The position numbers and the translations under genes are program-made. The notes beneath the pieces were generated by a model, which was not told the DNA's origin, did no database searches, and was given only the letters and a program-made list of their open reading frames with translations. A DNA stretch of 64,000 bases from CALODP01 sp942492055 (GTDB lineage: Bacteria > Bacteroidota > Ignavibacteria > Ignavibacteriales > Melioribacteraceae). The stretch spans positions 186,001 to 250,000 of the forward strand of contig CALODP010000023.1 in the NCBI GenBank assembly GCA_942492055.1, given 5' to 3'. Below, in pieces: positions 18,786 through 27,207 of the stretch. Each line of letters opens with the position of its first letter. Within the stretch, counting starts at the first letter, position 1.

Positions 18786-19415
18786 ATGATGATCAATATG
18801 AAGAGAATAATTCGAAATAGCGCAATATTCCTGCTAATAATATTTGCGATTCCATTTATTAAGAATATGATACTCTATTATTCTTATTATCACGGAACAG
18901 AAGCGATGATTCGTTTATCGGGGAATCGGAATGAATTAACGGGGAGATGGAAGTTTATTTGTGATACTCATCCTTGCGGGATAGATGTCAGGAATATATT
19001 AATTCTCGATATTTTTCCGGATTCCACAGCGAAAATGGATTATCGATATTATTATGAAAGAAAGGGAGGCGTGGGGTCGGATGTGTATTCTTGGGAAACC
19101 TTTATTCCTTTTGATGAAAGTAAAGGGAGTGTAGCAAAGTATGATGTAAAAGTTATTGAAGATAGGTTCTTCTGTTTTCCTCTTGATAGCGCAAAGAGGA
19201 GTATAGAATTTCGTTATAAGTTCGTGAATGATTCATTATATATATCCGATGACTTATCTTCGGATGGGAACAGAATTGATTGGGGTTTCGGATACAGTGA
19301 TAAGCCAGAGTTTACAAATCTGATGGATATAGATTTTTTATTGGAGGATTGGGTAGAATTATTTTTTCATATAAAAGTATATATCACAGATGAGATATTT
19401 GGGAGAGACAACTAA
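18786..19415 (+). CDS. Hypothetical membrane-anchored protein
   Basis: 209 residues; ATGs at 18789 and 18798 are equally possible starts. One N-terminal hydrophobic helix (about residues 9-28) followed by an extracytoplasmic domain. Residues 50-150 alternate hydrophobic and polar residues in strands, beginning L-T-G-R-W-K-F-I-C-D and containing two Cys 6 residues apart (I-C-D-T-H-P-C-G), which recalls lipocalin-like or META-like small beta barrels but without a firm match. The C-terminus has an amphipathic W-V-E-L-F-F-H-I-K helix. Followed 80 bp later by another small membrane protein. Confidence 0.6.
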   Translation: MMINMKRIIRNSAIFLLIIFAIPFIKNMILYYSYYHGTEAMIRLSGNRNELTGRWKFICDTHPCGIDVRNILILDIFPDSTAKMDYRYYYERKGGVGSDVYSWETFIPFDESKGSVAKYDVKVIEDRFFCFPLDSAKRSIEFRYKFVNDSLYISDDLSSDGNRIDWGFGYSDKPEFTNLMDIDFLLEDWVELFFHIKVYITDEIFGRDN

Positions 19416-19496
19416 ATTGAACGCAGAGAGAGTCCGATTGATAAGGACTCGGATAAGATCGGCATGTAATATTGAGATAATTTCGGAAGATTATAA

Positions 19497-19943
19497 ATGG
19501 GAGTAATTTTGACAAATCTTGTATTGGGGAATATGATATGGCCAGCCTTATATGTAAGTGAAAAGTATTTGATGTTTTGGTATTTGATTTTCTTCACGAT
19601 TGCCGTGGAAGGATTAATTTTGTATAAGATGATTGATGAAAATTTCGGTAAAGTGATGTTGGGGGTAACAATCGGGAATATTGTTTCTGCTCTATGCGGT
19701 ATTTTCGCCATGCCGGTTTTCATGTTGTTATATCATGCTATCTTCGATTTTATCTTTTCCGGGACTTTTAATCTGTTTAATTGGGTAGCAACGTATTTAA
19801 TAATGTGTTTCGGAAGTGTGTTAATTGAAACACTTGTCGTTAAGAAATTGCTGGATCAACCTTTCGGTAAACTTTTCAAGGTATTACTTATAGGAAATTT
19901 TCTAACATATTTGGTGACAGCTTTGGTCGATCCGAAAGTCTGA
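19497..19943 (+). CDS. Hypothetical four-helix membrane protein
   Basis: 148 residues, about four membrane helices: residues 5-25 (weak), 28-46, 55-80 and 95-115, with a last one near 125-143. The paired phrases K-M-I-D-E-N-F-G-K-V-M-L-G-V-T-I-G-N-I-V and K-L-L-D-Q-P-F-G-K-L-F-K-V-L-L-I-G-N-F-L show an internal duplication: each half ends in G-K-x-x-x-G/I-G-N. No family recognised. Ends where repeat cluster 3 begins. Confidence 0.6.
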   Translation: MGVILTNLVLGNMIWPALYVSEKYLMFWYLIFFTIAVEGLILYKMIDENFGKVMLGVTIGNIVSALCGIFAMPVFMLLYHAIFDFIFSGTFNLFNWVATYLIMCFGSVLIETLVVKKLLDQPFGKLFKVLLIGNFLTYLVTALVDPKV

Positions 19944-21583
19944 TGATATTAGTAAGAAATGAATTGAGTTGAAGATCATTTTTTCGGATTTGGATTTTAT
20001 CGTTATTGGTTTTGTGGTTTTGTTTTTGTGGCATTTCGGTTCATTTGAGTATTTTAGTTATTCTGCCTCAGAGCTGTTTTATTATTGAGCATGAGTCATA
20101 TTTTGAATGAATTGTAATTATCGTTTTGTCAGTGATGCTTTTCTAATAGCCTTATCTTTTTTGTTTCTGTTTTTGTGATTGTATTAGGGGGTGTACTTTT
20201 GTCTTGCCACAAAAGTACCAAAAAGTCAAGACTGTAAAAGAATCTCCTGAAATTCTGCTCTCTTCGCTAAAAGAGATAAACTCGCGGAACAGAGTGCGTT
20301 CCGCTCAGACAGTATCTCTTTTTTTACGCTCAGTTCGCCTAATTTCCGGGCGGAGATTCTTTTAATGTCGGAAGAGCCTAAGATTTTTGTTTATTGGTTT
20401 TGGGGTTATGGGTCGCTCCGATGGAGCTAGATTGGGTTTGTTATGTCGGTTATCTACCAAGGTGTCGCTTCCCGCAGTTGCCGGATTTACAACCCATGGG
20501 AGCTGATTTGGTTGAATGATAGTTTGTTATTCAAAACACATAATGTAGTCACTCCAAACTTATCCTCACCGACTTTGTCGGGATCTAAGGACCCTCGCCC
20601 CCGGAGGGATTTGGGAAGAAAAGGGGGGATGTGCCGGGTGGTTTTGTTTTGCTGGTTTTCGATTTATCAGAATGTTTGATTTGTTCTGCCTTAGGACTGT
20701 GCATTTGTTTGGTGAGGTTCATTATTTAGGGAAATACTTGTCAATATTAGTATATGTGAATATATCGTTGTGAATTGATAGGATATTTTCCGTGAATAAA
20801 AATATATTGTGATATAATATGTCGCACCTACGGCGCTTAAATAACTGCTGCGAACTTTCCTGCTACCGAGATACCGGCACCGATGGCGCCGGGTGCCCAT
20901 TGATAGAGATTATTTAATTATCATTCTTCCATTTTTTTTGAAAACTCAGAATAAGAGATTTTAATGAAATTATTAACGAATCTTTTTATTTACGCTGTAG
21001 GTCTCGGATCCCGACATGGTCGGGACGCATTATCTCGGTAGATTATTAATTCCCAAATATTAAATCCGCGCTGTAGGTGCGGGATATTATCGTTTTTGAA
21101 GAAATTCTAATATCGGGGAAGTGAACATTATAATCTAGCGAAGATGATTAGGTAATGTGATTATTTGATTTTCAAGACCCATAGTGTATTTACTCCAAAC
21201 TCATCCTCACCGACTTTGTCGGGATCTAGGGACCCTAGCCCCCTTCTCTTGAGGGGAAGAGTAAGAGAAGGGGGAATGTGTAAGCTTCTTTTGTTTTGCT
21301 GGTTTTCGATTTATCAGAATATTTGATCTGTTCTGACTCAGAACGGTTAATCCTTTTTGTTTATTGGCTGTAGTTATTTTATATTTATAAAGAGTATGGA
21401 TTCGTTAGAGATATATTTGAGAGTTGGTAGGGATATTATATCATCATCTATTCCGATTGTTGGGCTGATAATGGATAGATTATCAATATTTGATTTTTGG
21501 TATGAAGAAATGAAAATAATTGGCTGATTGTAATGGCTGTTATTCGAATAATTTGCAATCATTAAAATAATTATGAGATAGTT
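19944..21583. repeat. Repeat cluster 3 (B, C, A, C)
   Basis: 1.6 kb. Module B at 20171-20374, module C about 20556-20640, module A about 20641-21105 with its structured core, and another C about 21199-21290 with the variant ending that contains a C-C-C-C-T-T-C-T-C-T/G-A-G-A stretch. The segment 21300-21583 is AT-rich spacer before the next gene. Short frames over the repeats are not considered genes. Confidence 0.8.
20823..21081. ncRNA. Structured repeat core, copy 2
   Basis: Same 259-bp length as copies 1 and 3, with the same closing stem (20823-20836 with 21068-21081), inner 11-bp stem and two small hairpins. Compared with copy 1 only about three substitutions are visible, in the T-rich loop. 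Flanking sequence diverges immediately after about 21105, unlike copies 1 and 3 which continue into a B tail. Confidence 0.5.
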
Positions 21584-22099
21584 ATGGAAATAAGAAATCT
21601 CACTCGTGAAAATAAGGGAATAATAATCGAAGAGTTAAGGGAAGTGTTTCTTTCTTCTTTGATGTTAGGATTGGTTCTGTTATTTCTTTATGTCGGAAGT
21701 TATCTTTTTTATTTCGGTGATTATAGTAACGGGAGCTATCAAGGATATTATTTTATTTATATAATCTTGTTGATCGTAGGCCTTCTTCTTTTCTTAGGGT
21801 GGGTATTTTACCGTATGAGGATTCCAATGATGGATTTGTTTAAGGGGAAGAAGAAAATAAGAGGAATAGATTTAATCGGTAAGGAAAAGAAAGAGAAGTT
21901 CGGATATCATCTGAATAGAATAGTTGATTCTCAAATTCAGCCGGTTTTATATGAGTATTATCTGAATACCGAAGAGAGGTCGATTTCGGTAAACAGGGAA
22001 ACGTATGATTTGTTTGAGGCAGGGGATTTTGTATTTATCTCTGAGTTATTTTATTCGGGAAAGATTGTTGAGATAGAGAAGAGTATAGAAGCGGGTTAG
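21584..22099 (+). CDS. Hypothetical membrane protein, two helices
   Basis: 171 residues. Short charged N-terminus, membrane helix about 20-42, extracytoplasmic loop rich in Tyr and Gly (D-Y-S-N-G-S-Y-Q-G-Y-Y), second helix about 55-78, then a cytoplasmic or periplasmic domain of about 90 residues with K-G-K-K-K-I-R-G-I-D and a beta-rich C-terminus (R-S-I-S-V-N-R-E-T-Y). The C-terminal half resembles small beta domains that follow membrane hairpins in stress-related proteins, but I recognise no family. Isolated between repeat cluster 3 and a degraded gene. Confidence 0.6.
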   Translation: MEIRNLTRENKGIIIEELREVFLSSLMLGLVLLFLYVGSYLFYFGDYSNGSYQGYYFIYIILLIVGLLLFLGWVFYRMRIPMMDLFKGKKKIRGIDLIGKEKKEKFGYHLNRIVDSQIQPVLYEYYLNTEERSISVNRETYDLFEAGDFVFISELFYSGKIVEIEKSIEAG

Positions 22100-22240
22100 T
22101 TGTCTGTATGTGATATTATATCCGAATCGGTTGTTTCTAATCATTATAGATAGCGAATGAGAAATGACTAAGTATATGTCTGACGTGATTAACATCTGAA
22201 TTATCTTTTTTTTGGTGAAAAGATAACAGAGAATTTGTAA

Positions 22241-22747
22241 ATGGTAATAAAGAAGACTCGGAGAACCGATTTGAAAAGAATTACACTACTATTATTTTTA
22301 TTATCGACTATTGTTTCCGCACAAGAGTTTGAGGCTTTAACAAGAGAAGATTCAACCGATATTGAGGGATAATCTTTATCTGATTTTTTCCAAATCCGTT
22401 TTCGCCATGTTTCTATTTTGAATTCAATATACCGGATACAAGTTTTGTAATATTATCGATTTCGGATACAACGTATTGTAACTCAGATACTCTTTTTTGC
22501 GGAGAGTTATTTCCCGGAAAATACCGTTATAATTATATTGAATATGTGAGAAAGGCGGAGGGTAATGAGAAAGTAATTATCAAGTCTTTTAACATTGAGG
22601 CTAAGAATTCTATTAAGTCTATTTTTGGAAAAAGTAATTATTTTCTTGGAAGGCGCAAGTTCTTTTGGATATTTTAACGGATTGATGTTACCGAATAGAG
22701 TTGTTGGGCAAAGGAAAATGTTTCCGTCAGTTATGATCATTTTTTGA
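22241..22747 (+). pseudogene. Broken small secreted protein with P-N-P-F-S-P domain
   Basis: ATG at 22241 opens a 43-codon frame with a full signal peptide (L-L-L-F-L-L-S-T-I-V-S-A-Q) that stops at 22370. Reading on in another frame gives D-N-L-Y-L-I-F and then, one base further, F-P-N-P-F-S-P-C-F-Y-F-E-F-N-I-P-D-T-S-F-V (codons from about 22384), followed by G-E-L-F-P-G-K-Y-R-Y-N-Y: the core of a FlgD/T9SS-type C-terminal Ig module. That frame ends at 22677, while a third frame continues sensibly to the TGA at 22747. At least two single-base indels, in a GGG and a TTTTTT run, plus a later one explain this. Either a decayed gene or an assembly error in homopolymers. Confidence 0.6.
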
Positions 22748-22789
22748 TATACCTAATTTATCACTCCTACATTTCTATTAATCTTAATT

Positions 22790-24170
22790 CGAATTTGTTT
22801 TGGTTTTGTGAATTTGCTAAGGGGTGTACTTTTGTCTTGGTGCGTCGAGGGAATAAGGTTTGTAGGAGCTATTGGTCATTAGAAATACAATAGTGAATTC
22901 ATTCCAAACTCATCCTCACCGACTTTGTCGGGATCTAAGGACCCTCGCCCCCGAAGGGATGGGGGAAGAGAAGGGGGGACGTGCCGGGTGGTTTTGTTTT
23001 GTGGCATTTCGGTTCATCTGAGTATTTTAGTTATTCTGTCTCAGAGCGATTTATTGTTACGTGGATTGTAATTATTTGGATGTTACTATTAGATTGTAAT
23101 AGGCTGTAGTTTTTTGTTTCTGGTTTTGTGAATTTGCTATGGGGTGTACTTTTGTCTTGCCACAAAAGTACCAAAAAGTCAAGACTGTAAAAGAATCTCC
23201 TGAAATTCTGCTCTCTTCGCTAAAAGAGATAAACTCGCGGAACAAAGGGCGTTCCGCTCAGACAGTATCTCTTTTTTAACGCTCAGTTCGCATAATTTCC
23301 GGGCGGAGATTCTTTTAATGTCGGGAGAACCAAAGATTTTTGTTTATTGGTTTTGGGTTTATGGGGCGTATCTAGATTTTGTCGTTAAGGGAATGAGGTT
23401 TGTAGGAGCTATTGGTCATTAGAAATACAATAGTGAATTCATTCCAAACTCATCCTCACCGACTTTGTCGTGATCTAAGGACCCTCGCCCCCAGAGGGAT
23501 GGGGCAAGAGAAGGGGGGACGTGCTAGGTGGTTTTTGTTTTGCTGGTTTTTGATTTATCAGAATGTTTGATTTGTTCTGCCTTAGAACTGTGCATTTGTC
23601 TGGTGTGATTCATTATTTAGGAAATACTTGTCAATATTAGTATAAGTGAATATTTCGTTGTGAATTGATAGGATATTTTCCGTGAATAAAAATATATTGT
23701 GATATAATATGTCGCACCTACGGCGCTTAAATAACTGCTGCGAACTTTCCTGCTACCGAGATACCGGCACCGATGGCGCCGGGTGCCCATTGATAGAGAT
23801 TATTTAATTATCATTCTTCCATTTTTTTTGAAAACTCAGAATAAGAGATTTTAATGAAATTATTAACGAATCTTTTTATTTACGCTGTAGGTCTCGGATC
23901 CCGACATGGTCGGGACGCATTATCTCGGTAGATTATTAATTCCCAAATATTAAATCCGCGCTGTAGGTGCGGGATATTATCGTTTTTGACGAAACATGAG
24001 TTTTGGGAGAATATATTTTACGCTCAGTTCGCATAATTTCCGGGGGGAGATTCTTTTAATGTCGGGAGAGACTTAAATATTAGTGAGTGGGATTTGAGGT
24101 AATGGGTCGTTACCCGATTTTGTCGTTAAGGGAATGAGTTTTGTCGGGGCCGTGGGTGTCGGGTCATTGG
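22790..24170. repeat. Repeat cluster 4 (partial B, C, B, C, A, B tail)
   Basis: Partial module B about 22795-22850 (ends just after its G-T-A-C-T-T-T-T-G-T-C-T-T arm), module C about 22905-22995, full B at 23124-23327, C about 23445-23533, A about 23534-24010 and B tail about 24016-24068. The 95 bases before each C (23350-23440, 22846-22900) are repeats of those before C in cluster 1. No genes. Confidence 0.8.
23713..23971. ncRNA. Structured repeat core, copy 3
   Basis: 259 bp, identical by eye to copy 2 in the core. Closing stem 23713-23726 with 23958-23971. Continues, like copy 1, into a shared 60-base sequence leading to a module B tail. Confidence 0.5.
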
Positions 24171-24269
24171 TAGATTAGAGTAGAGATCACATCTTTTCCG
24201 CTTATAAGCTTCCAAATATTTTTTCCAATTAATGTTTTCAATAGTAGGATGGAGTAAATAATTTAGAAA

Positions 24270-24300
24270 ATGAAAAGCTTTCCGGAGAGGGGAAAGCTTT
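24270..24300 (-). terminator. Terminator of the radical SAM gene
   Basis: Perfect 10-bp stem (24274-24283 with 24291-24300, 7-base loop) 8 bp after the minus-strand stop codon, followed on that strand by a T-rich stretch. It closes the minus-strand block 31.4-24.3 kb. Confidence 0.75.
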
Positions 24301-24307
24301 GTGGAAA

Positions 24308-25291
24308 TTAAATAGCGTTTTTGTAATAGTTTTCGAGGTATGTTTGTATTTTGAGAGAGTTCAGATAGTTTACGGCGATAAAGACGGATTGTTTTAGGGA
24401 TCCAAGTGAGATATATCTGCATTTTTCGCAGAATTTAATATTATCTCTTCCGAGAATGTGTAAAGCTCTGAAATTCTTCATTTTTTCTCCGTTCCAGATT
24501 TCCTCAATAGAGTTATCGTTCAGATTGCCGAGAATTTCTTCACCGTTATAATCATTGCAACATGCAACAACATTTCCGTTGGCGTGAATAACCATTTGGC
24601 GCCAAGGCCAATCGCATAGATTTTCCTGAAAGGGGATTTCATTATTGGTGAAAAGGTCGTTTATTTCGGAATCCTTTCCGTTCCATGTACTGTAAGGTTT
24701 TAACCAGATATGTCCTCCGGAATCTTTCCAACGATTTTTGAAAGCTTCCACTTCAGATTGATTGATTTTGGTATAGACAAGTTGTAGAACAATAAATGTT
24801 TTGGAATCCATTTCTTTAGCCATTGAGAGCAATCTTTCGATATTCTCTATAGTTTTGTGGAAATTTCCACCGCAGCGTTGTTGATCGTAAGTGTTTTCCG
24901 AAATAGCATCGAGACTACAGACCAGAAAATCCAATCCGCTATTTAGAAGTCGGATTGCTCTCTGTTCGTCGAGAAATGTTCCGTTGGTGGAGAGTTGTGT
25001 TTTAATACCCCTTTTATGGAATTTGTTTATAATTAAATCGAATTTCGGATGTAGGATACTCTCTCCCCATGCGTGAAGAGTAGCCAATTCGGTTTTGCCT
25101 TTAGCCTGGGAAATAATTTTATCTATAAGTTGCATATCGATATAAGATATAGGCCTGGTCATTTGGGATCGTGGACAAATGGCGCAGTTCAGATTGCAAT
25201 AATTGGTAAGTTCCACATGAAGAATTGGAGGATGATTTACTATCGTCTTCTTTCTATTATAATCAATAATCGATTTCATTCTGTTTTTCAT
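24308..25291 (-). CDS. Radical SAM/SPASM domain protein
   Basis: 327 residues. The radical SAM cluster motif C-N-L-N-C-A-I-C is at Cys32/36/39, preceded by the E-L-T-N strand. G-E-S-I-L-H-P and S-T-N-G-T-F-L are the expected SAM-binding strands. The C-terminal third has a SPASM/twitch-like Cys set: V-V-A-C-C-N-D-Y-N-G, then G-N-L-N-D-N-S-I-E-E-I-W-N-G and F-C-E-K-C, which would bind one auxiliary Fe-S cluster. SPASM proteins modify peptides or small substrates. The gene lies downstream of the broken deiminase gene, separated by a strong stem-loop, so co-transcription is possible but not sure. Substrate unknown; no small precursor peptide gene was seen beside it. Confidence 0.85.
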   Translation of the reverse strand: MKNRMKSIIDYNRKKTIVNHPPILHVELTNYCNLNCAICPRSQMTRPISYIDMQLIDKIISQAKGKTELATLHAWGESILHPKFDLIINKFHKRGIKTQLSTNGTFLDEQRAIRLLNSGLDFLVCSLDAISENTYDQQRCGGNFHKTIENIERLLSMAKEMDSKTFIVLQLVYTKINQSEVEAFKNRWKDSGGHIWLKPYSTWNGKDSEINDLFTNNEIPFQENLCDWPWRQMVIHANGNVVACCNDYNGEEILGNLNDNSIEEIWNGEKMKNFRALHILGRDNIKFCEKCRYISLGSLKQSVFIAVNYLNSLKIQTYLENYYKNAI

Positions 25292-25327
25292 AGTTATGTC
25301 TCCGAATAATGGAATTTGTCATTAATC

Positions 25328-25360
25328 CGATTAGCTCTCCGATAATCAGAGAGCTAATCG
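25328..25360 (-). promoter_or_regulatory. Intergenic stem-loop between deiminase and radical SAM genes
   Basis: Perfect 12-bp inverted repeat (25328-25339 with 25349-25360, 9-base loop) in the 97-bp gap. No proper T tract on either strand, so it may be an mRNA-stabilising or partial termination structure rather than a full terminator. Confidence 0.5.
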
Positions 25361-25388
25361 AAATAGCAATTCATACATTTGCTTGAGT

Positions 25389-27128
25389 TTATTTTATTAG
25401 TGACATTTTTTTAGTGATTGATTTGTTTCCGGCGTTTATGCGGTAGATGTACATTCCTGAGGAGAGATTACCGGCATCGAACAAGTAAGAATGTTTTCCC
25501 GCACTGAGACGTTTATTAACGAGAGTTAATATTTTTTGTCCGATGGAATTATAAATTGTTAAATCGACGAATGATTCTTTAGGTAAAGAGAAGGAAATAT
25601 TTGTAGCCGGATTAAAAGGATTCGGGTAATTATTATATAGAGCGAATTCATCTGGGATATCCTTTTCAGAGTATAGGTTTCCTGTAATGCCGGAAGAATT
25701 AACTACAAAATTATAAGCATATTTGGGAGCGACGTAAGGTTTTCTGATACTTTTACCAATATGTGATGTTGCCTCAATGTAGTAGTGTATTCTAGTTCCG
25801 TCGGGTTGTTTGGGAATATGGGCCGAATAGAGATTTGTTTTTGAATTTGTCATTGAAATTGAATTGTAGCCTTTATCTGGATTTAGGCTCCAAAAGAGAG
25901 TAACTGATGAAAGTATTTCGAAAGAAGAAATTTCGGCTTCTATTTTATAATTGTCAGAAACTTTAAGAGTATCTTTGATCCATTTATGTGATATTCCAAT
26001 CGGGTTATCTGCTCCAATTTCTTTTGTAAGGCAGTGAACAGCTCCCCCAGCCATGGAGAAATAGTTAGAAGGAATAGGAACAATATTGTAACCTGGCATA
26101 TATTTTTTATAAGTCTCCAAAGCGGCATTATCAGTTTCATAACAATCGTAAGTAGGGACCAAGACAGAATTATTAAGAATAAGTGCGTTTGTGTAACTAG
26201 CGTCTTCGGTGATGACGGTAAGATTTTTGGAAGTAATATTTAGTGTCGGACGATTTTTAATTCTAACGATATTAAAAGGTCTTCCGTAGCAAGAGAGATA
26301 GTTATCTTGAATATGGTTTACCGCATTTTCAAGGAATAGAGAATCGTCAGCGGATGGCGGGATATCATCAGAATAGTTTGATTTAGGGATTTCGCTGATA
26401 AATATAGTTTCTTCGTTCACCATTTTCATGTAGTAATCGAGATGAACACGATATTGAGGTAAATGGCAGATCTCTTGGAAACCGAAAAAATCAGAATAGA
26501 GCTTATTAATATAACTTTTGTTTCCGAAGGAGTCGCAAAATAATCTTCCGTGTCCGTCGGATAGATAATTTCCACCGTCGGAATAGGATCCACCATCGTT
26601 TTCAATTTTCACGAACGGAATATCCAAATGTTTGGCTACAAGTTTAGCTCCGGAATCACCATCCCATGAAATAAGGTTTCTCTACCCGGTAGAACGATTG
26701 TAGACAGTGAAGGGGCCATTATCTCTAAGCCAGGGAGAAACGAAGATTTCATTGGAATTATAATTTATAATTTCAATAAAAGGGGATGAGATTCCGTGAG
26801 AAATGAGAGTATCTTTAATCTCAAAATCGTTTGAAATATCATCCAACACATAAACGTTAATTTCTTCTTCAATGGCCGCTTTAATAATGGATTCTTGAGT
26901 AATAAGGTACCCTTTATAAAAATCAACGGTAACCTCTTTCCATCCTTGGTAAGATACTTGATCCAAAATTTGAATTAGTATTTCTTCGTCGAAATGTACA
27001 ATTAATCCGCTGACTTCATCCCATTCGGCGGTTGTATAAGGTTTTTCTAAAGATTGCGCAAAGATAAAAGAAATGGGTATAAAGAAAATTAATGAAAATA
27101 GGATAGAATAATAGAATCGTGATAGCAT
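25389..27128 (-). pseudogene. Peptidylarginine deiminase-family T9SS protein interrupted by one TAG
   Basis: A single frame of 580 codons broken only by TAG at 26682-26684 (codon 149); the following codons continue in the same frame, R-N-L-I-S-W-D-G-D-S-G-A-K. Signal peptide at residues 1-24. Deiminase (PAD_porph/agmatine deiminase fold) signatures lie on both sides: W-L-R-D-N-G-P-F before the stop; G-G-S-Y-S-D-G-G-N-Y, V-H-L-D-Y-Y and the nucleophile region G-G-A-V-H-C-L-T-K after it. Then come a beta domain and a type A sorting domain with N-Y-P-N-P-F-N-P. The family turns peptidyl-arginine into citrulline, as in the Porphyromonas enzyme, which is also T9SS cargo. As written the product is truncated before the catalytic Cys. 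May be a recent pseudogene, a sequence error or a readthrough case. Confidence 0.8.
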
Positions 27129-27159
27129 AGTTAATCCTCAAGTAGTAATGGTTTTATAT

Positions 27160-27190
27160 CCTATTACAAATGAGGGGAGTAAAAACCCTA
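27160..27190 (-). promoter_or_regulatory. Candidate ECF promoter of the deiminase gene
   Basis: Reading on the minus strand: T-A-G-G-G-T-T-T-T-T-A-C-T-C then, with the first T of T-T-T-G-T-A exactly 18 bases after the first G of GGG, T-T-T-G-T-A-A-T-A-G-G, 36 bases before the ATG. The same layout stands before the FecR gene. Inference from comparison of two sites. Confidence 0.5.
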
Positions 27191-27207
27191 TAGGAGAGGA
27201 AAAAAAA

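Noticed and set aside
7830..24170. Chromosomal integron with attC sites
   Set aside because: Repeats are several hundred bases long and modular, no integrase gene is present, and genes between them are not regularly cassette-like.
26682..26684. Genome-wide recoding of TAG
   Set aside because: TAG ends other intact genes in the window, such as the sigma factor gene at 30859 and the DJ-1 family gene at 14354.
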